From Cryptomeria japonica (taxonomy: Eukaryota > Streptophyta > Pinopsida > Cupressales > Cupressaceae), in contig NC_081406.1 of the NCBI RefSeq assembly GCF_030272615.1, forward strand, positions 165,771,521 to 165,835,520: a DNA stretch of 64,000 bases. Direction: 5' to 3'. Below the pieces are notes generated by a model. That model was not told where the DNA came from. It saw nothing but the letters and a program-made list of their open reading frames with translations, and ran no database searches. How positions within the stretch are numbered: the stretch's first letter is position 1; each line of letters begins with the position of its first letter. Below, in pieces: positions 46,752 to 56,541 of this stretch. The translations under genes and the position numbers were made by a program.

Positions 46752-46756
46752 TAAGT

Positions 46757-48315
46757 CCTTGAATACAACCTCTTTTACACTTAGTAATGTACATCTATAA
46801 TAAATTCACCCATCCACATTGGGATGAAAGTGAGTCATCCTTCATCAAGAATCCCTGTCACCTAGTAATAGGAAGAAGGATTGAATTCTTGTTTTCTTTT
46901 GTGCTTCATTTTAGAAGATGTTATATTTGTCTAAGATAACTCCTCTTAGAGGTAGATTTGTTTTGAACAAAGATATCTTCTCCTCCAAGGATCTCCTTTA
47001 CACTTACAACAAGATATCTCTACTCAACTATCTTACCCTTTCTTGAAGAGTATTCCCTCTCTTGATTAGATTTATGACATTGTTGCATGATGGATATCTT
47101 CTTGGTGTTGATAGAAGGTATCCTTGTTCTATATCCCATAAGATATCTATATTGAACAATGTTGACATCTTAAGGGTAGGGGGGGGAACCACTCCTTTTG
47201 TACTATATTTCTCTTGTGCATTATTTCCCTTATACAGTGGGTCATTCTTGGAACCAGAGCACAACCTCTTATAGTGAGATGTCACCACTTTTCTCTTGTA
47301 CAGTGGGTCATTCTCAGAACCAAAGCATAACCTCTTAGAGTGAGATGTGGTCGCTTTTCTCTTGTATAGTCTGTCATTCTCAGATTCAAAGCACAACCTC
47401 TTAGAGAGAGATGTAGTCTCTTTTTCCCTTATATAGTGGGTCATTCTTGGAACCAGAGGGAAGCCTTTTAGAGTGAGATGTCGTTGATTTTTACCTTATA
47501 TAGTGGGATATTCTTGGAGCTAGAGCACAACCTCTTAGAGTGAGATGTCGCCACTTTTTCTCTTATACAGGGTGATTATTCTCAAAACCAGAGCACGGTC
47601 TCTTAGAGCAAGATGTCATGCCTTTCTTGACATTTTTACTATACGTCTTATATAGGTTGTATCATACTCAGGCATAGACTCCCACGAGGTGCTTTGAACC
47701 TCACTTGCACACATGTGCATGAGGTTGAGTGGAACTAACGGTGTTCTCACCCTCCTCCCTTACATGGATCACCTAGACAAACTCTAGGGGGCAGTTTTCC
47801 ATGTCCTTTTCTCAATGGATCACCTAATTCTAGGGGCGAGATGTCCATGGTTTCCTCTTCATCACCATTCTTCTCATGGAACACCAAAGTGTGTATTCAT
47901 GTCATCTCTCTCCTTCCTCTCATGAACCCATAGTTTTGCTATTGATGGTTTATGGATGATGTCAACTTTTCTCTTTTATGTGATTACTGGTCTTTATGTG
48001 ATGGCATTGATCTTTGTGTTTTAATTAGTTGTTGGGATATTGGAGTATCAATGTCTCTTCAGCTAGTTGATTTGTGGTCTTGTGTTTTTTTTCTTTGTTG
48101 CATGTCTTTTGTGCTTTGTCTTGTTTCGTTTGTCATATTATTTTTGTTTTAACTTTTGTATTCTCTTGCATATGTTTGAGTGATTTAAGACCCTCATATT
48201 GGGGGCTTTTGTTCCTCAAGATTAGTGATGTCTTATACTCCTTGTGGTATTTCTCTGCATCTCCCCTTCATCCCTCTCTTTCTTCTACTTTACAGGCAGT
48301 ATTTGCGTAAGCCAT
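46757..48315 (+). other. Remaining 3' non-coding part of element X
   Basis: Non-coding, with the 66-bp tandem repeat at 47213-47630 and a T-rich tract at 47940-48180. The 5' half continues the sequence interrupted by the copia element. Confidence 0.6.
47213..47630. repeat. 66-bp tandem repeat, about six degenerate copies
   Basis: The unit is approximately TCTTATACAGTGGGTCATTC...AACCTCTTAGAGTGAGATGT. Because 66 is divisible by three, the minus strand stays open and reads a 22-residue repeat (TTSHSKRLCFGSENDPLYKR) in the 138-codon frame 47444-47028. A coding role is doubtful. Confidence 0.75.
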
Positions 48316-48339
48316 ACTCCCGCTAAAGTGGGGGCTAAA
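48316..48339 (+). promoter_or_regulatory. PPT of element X within a hairpin
   Basis: ACTCCCGCTAAAGTGGGGGC can fold (CTCCC with GGGGG/GGGAG) over the purine tract AAAGTGGGGGCTAAA directly before the 3' LTR. Element Y has the same arrangement. Confidence 0.6.
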
Positions 48340-49542
48340 TGTAGCATCGTAAAATTTGCAACCCCTGCAATTTTGACCATAGTTTAAGGTCCTCACCTAT
48401 GTGTCTACCTATCCTTTCTCTATTGATACCTCTCTCTACACCTTCATCTAAGTTTTCTCTAGATTCAACCCTTGTACGACTTTGTCTAGGCCCCAAAATA
48501 GGGTAGGATAGGGGCATGGCACCCCTGTACCCCTAGGACAGGGGCATGGTGCCCCTATCCCCCCCTCTTAGGGTGGCCCTAAGATGGGTTTGTCTTGTCC
48601 TGTAAGCACAATTTGTTCTTCAGGGTTTGTACTCCTCTTTGTCAGCCTTCAATGAATGTTTTATGGATGAAAAATAATCCTCTAGGCATGTATTAAAGGA
48701 GATTCAATTCCCTCATTTGTCATAATAATAATAAGGATAATATACCAAACTTCAAGTGAAAGGCCCTTATTATCATCATCAAGCATTCAAGTCTTCAAGC
48801 ATCTACTTAGTTCTCTTCTTCATTCATCTATTGGAGAAATATTACAGTATTCATTTGCAAGCATGTGTGTGTGTTAGGTTTTTGTCATGTTACATGCCAT
48901 TTCATACAACATTTGTGACTACATTCAAGAAGAAAAGCAATCATCATCAACAAATTGCAAATATACAAGGTATATATGTTCACCATTTACATTTAAGCAT
49001 TTGCAATTACTTTCTTTCAAGGTTGAATCCTCAACTGGGGTTTGATTGAGGTAAACCCCTATCCATAACCCTTTTTCCCATCTTTTATGTGCGTAGGTTG
49101 CAAGTGCACAACTATAATTGCAGGTTTGGGCTTCATTTGCAGAGACAAAAAAACCATTTTCGGTGCATGGATTTTTCGAAGGACCTTGTCCAATTTCAAC
49201 ACGGTCCTGATGACTTTTCTCCAAATTTGCATGGCAGATCCTTATCAGTCTAAATATCTCTGATCTGAAGTTACATCGCGATCCTGAACCGTTAGCTCCC
49301 CATTTTATCTCTCTTTTCTGCATAGTCAACAAATCAACTCTCCTATTTGCAAAAGAGGGAAAATTACATTATAACCCTTGCAATCGACTTGGAATTCATA
49401 TCCTTGTTCCCTTTGGATTTAGATCTAGTGGATTCAAGCCCCTCTTTTGAATGTAAAGTATCTCCCAAGTGAAAATCATCCTAGTGGTTTCCTTTCTCTC
49501 TCCTAGGTGGGGAACCACTAGGGTTCAATTTTCCACTTTACA
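48340..49542 (+). repeat. 3' LTR of element X
   Basis: It starts TGTAGCATCGTAAAATTTGC and ends CCACTTTACA. It is homologous to 35506-36644 but longer, with about 60 bp of extra sequence near 49020-49090 (GTTGAATCCTCAACTGGGG region) also present in Y LTRs and therefore probably lost from the 5' LTR. Confidence 0.8.
49181..49207 (+). other. Stem-loop in X 3' LTR (GGACCTTG / CACGGTCC)
   Basis: Eight-base arms with one mismatch, corresponding to 36275-36299 in the 5' LTR. TGCAC of the loop is changed here to TCCAA. Confidence 0.5.
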
Positions 49543-49547
49543 TGTGC

Positions 49548-52500
49548 AAAGACATTCAAGGAGCTTCCATGTAACCTTTAAGTTGTCAGGATTTGTTTAA
49601 ATATATTACTTTATAGGGATCCTTGAATAGAATAGGAGAATTTTATTGAAGGACAATCTATGTCAAACAAAGATAGAATGCATGTAAGTAAGTTTTTAAT
49701 AGGTCTCTCTCAAACCCTAGGAAGTTCACATGGAGTTATAGCCATCTCTTAGAGTGTCTTTGAGAGGTTTTTAGTTGAATTTTAATGGAATTGATGAAAT
49801 GACTATCAAAATAGTGTATTTAGGTTTTTAAAGTATAATGACTTTGTTATGATGTGTGTGGGAAGTGCTCAATTTCCCTATTTAGTCTTATGAACATATC
49901 AAGGATATATGTATATATAAAGATAGTTTATAGATGATAGTGAATAGTGATTCACAAATGATAGTATGCAATAGGTTTCAAATGATAGTGAGGTATTTAG
50001 TTTAGTTAGAAATTATGTTGCTCACCTTGTGGAAGAAAATAACATAGAAGTCATGAAGGATAAATTAGGAAATCTTGATATTATAAGAATTCTCTTTTTG
50101 AGATGACTTCTATGCACATTAATGAATCTCTTAACACAAAAAGGGATAAAAAACCTATCTTGATGAGTAATATGAATAAAATGGGAAACGGGGCCATTGT
50201 TTGCTTACGTATGTGTGTTATACTTATATTTTTCTTACCTTCCAAACAAAATAATTACCCAATTGGAGCTTTCGAAAGAGGAGAGATAAATGATAATAGA
50301 GGCATGTTAAATAATCCAATGGGTCTATATACTAAACTAACGATGAACATTGATGAGTCCCAAAATTTCCCTAACCTAGTATCAATGGTTGTTGAACACT
50401 ATTGTCAAAAGGTTCACCATGTGTTCTCAACTCATGTCAAAAACCCATGAAGCCTTAAATAATAACCTTCCATTTAAAAGTGTAAAAAATTATCAAGATC
50501 ACTCTCACACGTACTAAATACCTATGGAGAGTTTAATTTTCATAAGATATAGATGTCAGATAGACCAGTAGATGAATTGTTCATGTCATAAGGGTTATAA
50601 TGTTGGTCTGGATTTTTTCCATCTTGATGCTTTTTGGAAGCCAAACTACCTTGAAATTATACATAAGAAGTCAAATGAACTTGCCTATCAAATATTTTCA
50701 ATACCTCTGATCTCCTTCACATTGGTAATTTTTAAAAAATAGTTCTATTTGATCTGCAAAAGTTTTACATTAGTCAAATCTTTGTGGACTTTGATATGAA
50801 GGCAGACCCATGCTTAACCATACCCATCAACATTGGTAAATCATTTTTTTGTGTTTTTTGTCTTTTTAAATGGTGTTAAACATGCTATAGCGTAGTCAAT
50901 AATTATGAGTATTGTTAAATTTGGAGGTCATGAAGTCATAAAATATACTTTTAAACAAGAACAATATGTTGAATGATCATGAATAATCCTATTAGATGTC
51001 TAAACATCCTAACAACCCAAGAATACATAAAGATTATAATTCAAATGTTAGAAAATTTTAATGGGATTCAAAATGAGTCATAAATACAAAGAAAAATGAT
51101 GAAAAGGGTGATAAAATATGTGACTATCTTTAAAGAATGAGAAGAGGTTAAACACATGTTAAAGCATATGGTTTCCAAAACCCTATATTGGCCTTGCATG
51201 AATGCATATGAATAAAATATAGTGGAGGAGGAGGTCTCTAAACATTATAATGGTTTTTTTAGTAAGAAATGATGTGACTCTTGCCTCTACAATAAATCTA
51301 TCTCCATGGGTTAGTATGTATGCCACTATATTTGTTGATGAAAGCTTCATTTTTATAATCATATTAAGCACACATTAATGATAGACCTCCTAATCTAACA
51401 CTCTAATATGAAAGGTCTAATATGCTTGTTGATGTATGAAAAGAAAACTCTATAGGTCTCAAGTTATCAGCAGACATAACTAAGCATATAGTGGTATATT
51501 GTCTTTGTTGAAATCTTGGGTCTTGTGCAAAGATGTCACCACATTTTAAAGGCTTCTCCAATGACAAAGGAATCCATCTAGAGTTATCACTGTGGAAAAA
51601 ATTACTGGGTCCATCGATAAAATATTAGTGAGTAGTAAGAAAATAGTATTATGAAATGATACATACCTAAGAGACCCTAAAAAAATAAAGCATTAGCAGT
51701 AATGTATCATGATAGAAAATATGTTCAATAGTTCACATCTTAAGACATTATTTGATTTTTTTAAAACCATTAATTCCTACAAGATAAAATAGAACAATGA
51801 TAATGTAAAAGACTTTTTGAAGATACAAAAAGGACGACTCTCAAATATTGATTGCATGTTTAACATCCTTGTAAGTATGTTGTCATCTTTGTCAAAGAAG
51901 TGTATAACAATTCTTTCAAATCATGTAAGGTGTTCACACTCCAAGAATGTATGTTCTCATGGAGACACACTTCTAAGATACAAATTGTTAAAAGACAATT
52001 AACAATGATAAGATCAACATTGTTAACTATGGTTACTAGGGCTATCAACAATGAATAAATTATGTTTTGTATCAAAGACAAGAGTGGATAAGATAATAAC
52101 ATAATGTAGGAGACCTTATATAGGTTTCAGACAAGGAACTTCCTAGGAGGTAATATGCATATCAAGACTCATAAAGATGACAAGATTTCTCATACTTTAA
52201 TAATCTCTACTTATATAGTTTTAGATACTAGGAATGGGTGAGAATCGAGAAAGCACCAATTATAGATACATGACAATCATGATAGGGTTTGATAAATATA
52301 CCAAGAAAATGAAAATTAAAGGGATTGTTGAAAAGGATACAAACCTATGAGGACACATGAAGGACCATATAGATAGTGGTTCTCAAGTATAGGACAACGT
52401 GGAACATCACATCAAGTTAAGACATAGTGTGATAAATTTGTCAATATAGCATATGAAGGTATTGTTGAGTAAGATTGGGTATGAGGTGATTGCCATCACT

Positions 52501-53929
52501 TAACGGACGTAATATAAATAATAGAACGAATAGAATACAATCATGATGTAATTCCTTTGTTGTTATCTTCAAGGAAGAAGATGATAAATGGACTATCAAA
52601 CTATATCCAAGAATTTAAAACAGAAGTGTTGAAATCTACGTGTGAAAAGGAGGCCTAGCTAGGAGTATTGAGGTATATAAAATTTATCCATCAAGTATAT
52701 CATGAATGATGCAATATGGGAGCACATGATAGAAGGAGATATGGTGGTTTTTAGTTCATAAGGAGACTTTAAACGTTTGGTATTTACACTTCATAATATT
52801 TTTTTCTCAAGCCTAGCCAAGACAAATACAATAAATTTAAAACATGCAAAGATTAGTTTGTGAGAATTTATGACATCTAGAGCACTTGTCACAATATTTA
52901 ACCATCATGAACTTATTCATAGGAGTGAAGATATTTGTTATACCTTGTTCAAGAGGAAATGTTTTAAAAATTGAGGGATGCCTTTTCAAATTCTTTTGTT
53001 AAGAAAGCCACTGGACATATCACCTTGCATGCCTATCCAAAGAGTTTTATGAGATTTTCAAGGAGTTGGGTCAAGATGTATGTTTCTATACAACTTTAGC
53101 AAGTTGTTACCACTTATTTTTCAAACTTAATGTGTCATGTATTCTCATCATATTTGTATTCTCCAAGATATGTAGTGAAAAAGATAAGTAATATAATTTC
53201 AAGAGAACGATATCTGTAACATACTTCATATTAGTTGTATAACAACCATCATTGATTTTTTATCATAATCATTTGTTATGTTGTGTATTGTTGAATGGAA
53301 TAGGAAATTGTCATGTGAAACTTTGTTTTCCTTGTAATTTATGTTCATTTTAAAACCTATACAAGAGATTAAGATGTTGTACATGAAACTTGTCAACAAT
53401 TTTAAAAATCATTTTGTTCATGTAAATTGACATTTTTTATTTTTTATTATATTTGGTGAATCATTACACATATTTTAGTTTTGGTTAAAACTATTACTTT
53501 GATGCAAACAAAATAACATAGAATCAGTTTCAATCATAGGAAAGGTCAGTAGAAAGGGAACCAAACCTTCATCTGGAAGTTGATATGAGGTTTCAAGTCC
53601 ATCAACTTGAGAGATCATCCAATATGTTATTGAATAATTGAGCTGATTGTTCAATAAGAGTGCTCATTCATATGGATAATAGTATGTATGTGCATGTAAA
53701 TATGTACATATGCGTACATGTATATATATTCTTTTAAGGTTTCACAATATCTATTTAAAATTATACTTTCATATTTTATGTTTTAAAAATGGGCATTACA
53801 TATATGTATATATGTATAAATACATACATATGTATGCATGTCCAGATATTGATGTTTATGTTTATCGACATGTATATGTATATTTATATAATATGTATGT
53901 ATGCATGTGCATATGTATGTATACACATA
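49548..53929. other. AT-rich sequence without recognisable genes
   Basis: About 4.4 kb. The longest frames, for example 115 codons at 50103-50450, show no known domain or compositional sign of coding. No LTR ends, PPT or PBS were recognised. From 53680 the sequence turns into TATG/TACA microsatellite, into which element Y inserted. It may be very old transposon sequence. Confidence 0.5.
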
Positions 53930-53934
53930 CATAC
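53680..53934. repeat. TATGTA microsatellite tract at the insertion site of Y
   Basis: Alternating TATGTA/ATACAT runs, ending in catac (53930-53934), the left target-site duplication. The tract continues after Y as catacatgtaatagacacaca at 61946. Confidence 0.75.
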
Positions 53935-54286
53935 TGTAGCGTCGTAAAATTGCGACACTTGTAATTTTGACTTCATTTGGGTCTTCACGATGGCGGTGCA
54001 ACGTTGAACCTGAATGGAGACCCCAAAACCTGTTTACAACATCAAAAACTGCATCTTTTTGCACCTTGGCCTGATCCTCCTTGCACCCTCCTGTCTTGGG
54101 AGGTGGGACCATGGCGCCCAGTGCCTTGGTCCTTTAGGACCATGGCGCCCAGCGCCTTGGTCCCTGGCCCTATTTTGGGCCCGGTCTCTTGTTGGGCATC
54201 AGGTCTTCAAGTTTGCAATTTGGAAAATAATGCTCCTAGGTCGGCTGAAGGTCAGAAAAAACAGTCTCCTAACCCTAATTGACAAG

Positions 54287-54294
54287 TATATAAA
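54287..54294 (+). promoter_or_regulatory. TATA box of the Y 5' LTR
   Basis: TATATAAA in GACAAGTATATAAACTACAT. Transcription probably starts about 30 bp downstream, so the stem-loop at 54775 and the leader are transcribed. Confidence 0.65.
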
Positions 54295-54774
54295 CTACAT
54301 TTCCCCTCCCAGAAAAGGAGGAGGAAAAACATATGTGTGCAAGAGGCGGAAGCGATAGGCAAACATTCAAACATTCAAATGTTCAAGCATTCCTTCAAGC
54401 AATTGAGCATTCTAGGTCTCCATTCAAGGATAGGTGTTGCATTCAAGACAAGGATGCAAACATTGAAGAGGAGATCACCTACAACACACAACATACAACA
54501 TACAACATCATTACACCTTCGCATGTAAGAATACAAACATTCTTACAACAAGGTATCAGTCTTGATTACATTACAAACATTTACATTTACAACATTCTCA
54601 TTTCTTGGTTAATTCCAAGACCGGGGTTTGACCTGAAGGCAAACCCCTAATCCCTAACCCCCCAATCATCCTCTCTTTTTTGTGTGTAGGTTGTAGGTAT
54701 GCGGCTGTAATTGAAGATCTGGAATCCTTGTGCAGAGACAAACAGATCCCCCTTCGTTTCGCGGATTTTTCGGA

Positions 54775-54804
54775 GGACCGTGTGCACTCCGGGCGCCATC
54801 GTCC
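54775..54804 (+). other. Stem-loop in Y 5' LTR (GGACCGTG / CATCGTCC)
   Basis: Eight-base arms with one C-C mismatch and one G-U pair. The 14-base loop TGCACTCCGGGCGC starts with TGCAC. It is conserved in the 3' LTR. Confidence 0.55.
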
Positions 54805-55163
54805 TGTCAACTTTCGTTTAAACTTGCAGGACAGCATCGTCTCGACATTTTACTACTAATTTCAGGTCCATAGCTTCATCCCATGTCTCTATCTCCGTCT
54901 ACAAGTGAATCTTTCCTACTTTTACATACACTCCTAGTTCAATCCTTCTATCTACATTCTTTACAAAAGAGGGTATCCTTGCTGTCTCAACCCTTGAAAC
55001 TCATTTAGATTTCAATCTTGCATTGTGTGGGATTGGATCTTGTGAGTTTTAACCCCTCTTTTGAATGTAAAGTCTCTCCTAAGTGAAAACCGTCAATCCT
55101 AGTGACCTCCTTTCTCTCTCCTTGGAGTGGGGGAACACCTAGGGTTCAATTTTCTACTTTACA

Positions 55164-55183
55164 TTTTGGTGAACCCGACGTGA
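55164..55183 (+). promoter_or_regulatory. PBS-like sequence of element Y
   Basis: TTTTGGTGAACCCGACGTGA directly follows the LTR. The tRNA is not identified. Element X has TTTTGGTGAACATGAC at the same place. Confidence 0.5.
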
Positions 55184-55543
55184 ACATCCTAATTCTGATT
55201 ATTCATGGTTAGATCTGAAAAATTTTGCTTCCTTAATTACATTTCCATGTTTGATCTTTTGCAAAGTTTAGAGGTTAATTGCATAAAAACCCTAAATTTT
55301 TCTTTTTAGTAATTGAGCTTGTGAAATGTCTAATTGTTAATGCTTGTTTTAGATCTACCCTTCTATTGCAAATTATCAATTCATATTTGTGCCTTAATTC
55401 TGAAAATTAAGTGGTTAAGTGTCAAAACCCTAATTTTTTAAAAACCCTCTTGATTCAACCTTTGATCGATGATTTCATTGATCAAAACACCTCCAAATCG
55501 GCTGTAACTTTGGATTCCGCAACAAAATCATAATATCTCTCAT

Positions 55544-55627
55544 CCCTGAAAATTTTGAAAAAAGTTGCGAGGACCGTGTGCACCCCGAGCGCCATTGTCA
55601 CTGACATTTTTTTCGAAATTTTGGGAG
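55544..55627 (+). other. Extended stem-loop 1 in Y leader
   Basis: Outer arms CCCTGAAAATTTTGAAAAAAG and ATTTTTTTCGAAATTTTGGG, inner stem GACCGTG (55572) with CATTGTC (55593), loop TGCACCCCGAGCGC. Confidence 0.6.
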
Positions 55628-56166
55628 CTAGATCTTACTGTATTTTTCTGCTAGAATCTAGAATCTTGGCTGATTTCATCAATTCTAACACTTTCAAAAT
55701 TAAAGTCAAAGTTGGTCTAGTGATTGCTTGGATTAAGGCTTCTAATCATTCAAAAATTGTTGAAATTGAAATTTTGTGTCAAAATTGTGTTTCTTACTAT
55801 CCTAAATCTAAAAAGTGTGTTGGCATTCATTCAAAGTTTCAGTGCTTTATTCAAATTTTTGCAATTTGTGAATTTTGAAATTAAGTGTTTGATTGCAACA
55901 ACTTTGAGTTCCGCTTTCAAAATTGAATTTTGCATGAAATTGAGTCAACTTTTAAATTTCAAAGCTTGCATTGCTTTTAGTATTCCCTCTAAAATCATAA
56001 AATTCAAAATTTCAGTTTCCCTCTCTTTTTCAAAATTCAAATTTTGCATTTTTCAACAATCTTGGTAAGATTCAATTTTGAGATTGCAACTTTAATTTGT
56101 CCTATCTACAGATCGTAAAATCACTCAATTTTTTTAGATTAGCTTTAAAATCATCATAACCTTCAT

Positions 56167-56248
56167 CCCTGAAAATTTCGAAAAAAGTTGCGAGGACCGT
56201 GTGCACTCCGTTTGCCACGGTCCCCGACATTTTTTTTGAAATTTCGGG
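56167..56248 (+). other. Extended stem-loop 2 in Y leader
   Basis: Outer arms CCCTGAAAATTTCGAAAAAAG and ATTTTTTTTGAAATTTCGGG, inner perfect stem GGACCGTG (56194) with CACGGTCC (56216), loop TGCACTCCGTTTGC. Confidence 0.65.
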
Positions 56249-56541
56249 AGATTGTCATGATTGCATTTAACAGCTTAAATCTAGGAGATTGGCTGATTTT
56301 ATTGAAATTTGCTACCTCTAAATTCGAAAATAAATTCAAAATTCAAGATTTCAATTTTCAAGATAACAATTAAAATTAAGAGCTACCCCCCTTGGCCCTA
56401 ATTTTTCAATTTTGCCTACCTTTCTTGGAAGTTGTGTTTCCCTCTTCTTTCACAAAGTTAAAATTGGATAATCATTATCACATTGTTCAATTTTGCCTAC
56501 TTTATTTTCAAAATTCAAAATCTTCTCTCTCTCTCTAGTGC

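Larger units (their letters stand above)
35506..49542 (+). mobile_element. Gypsy-like LTR element X without pol
   Basis: LTRs at 35506-36644 and 48340-49542 match each other. Flanks tgtgt (35501-35505) and tgtgc (49543-49547) agree at 4 of 5 bases. The PBS-like TTTTGGTGAACATGAC follows the 5' LTR and a PPT (AAAGTGGGGGCTAAA) precedes the 3' LTR. Without the nested copia element, the internal region is about 4.4 kb. It holds a leader with a long hairpin, a decayed frame with G-patch and knuckle, and non-coding sequence. No protease, RT, RNase H or integrase is seen. Its ends and leader are related to element Y. Confidence 0.75.
53935..55163 (+). repeat. 5' LTR of element Y
   Basis: TGTAGCGTCGTAAAATTGCG to CTACTTTACA, 1229 bp. 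It includes a 31-bp tandem duplication (ACCATGGCGCCCAG units at 54108 and 54139) that the 3' LTR lacks. Confidence 0.9.
55164..56541 (+). other. Structured leader of element Y
   Basis: 1.38 kb before the ATG. It contains two copies of an 80-base hairpin (55544-55627 and 56167-56248) about 620 bp apart and a repeated CAATTTTGCCTAC (about 56407 and 56488). Short upstream frames exist (55555-55878 and 55724-56068), without known domains. Confidence 0.65.

Noticed and set aside
47028-47444. 138-codon minus-strand frame as a gene
   Set aside because: It is produced by a 66-bp tandem repeat in the 3' non-coding part of an LTR element. No start context, domain or neighbouring gene supports it.
47213-47630. 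Possible CRISPR-like array
   Set aside because: Units are contiguous and degenerate, without spacers, in eukaryotic transposon DNA.
48925-49332. 135-codon minus-strand frame
   Set aside because: It lies inside the X 3' LTR, and the 5' LTR has only a 66-codon counterpart (36180-36380). It is an antisense shadow.
50103-50450. 115-codon plus-strand frame as a gene
   Set aside because: No recognisable domain, no supporting context and AT-rich surroundings, so it is probably chance.
53783-54112. 109-codon minus-strand frame, with a 64-codon relative at 60722-60916
   Set aside because: It runs from the Y LTR into the flanking microsatellite. The part shared with the other LTR is simply LTR sequence.
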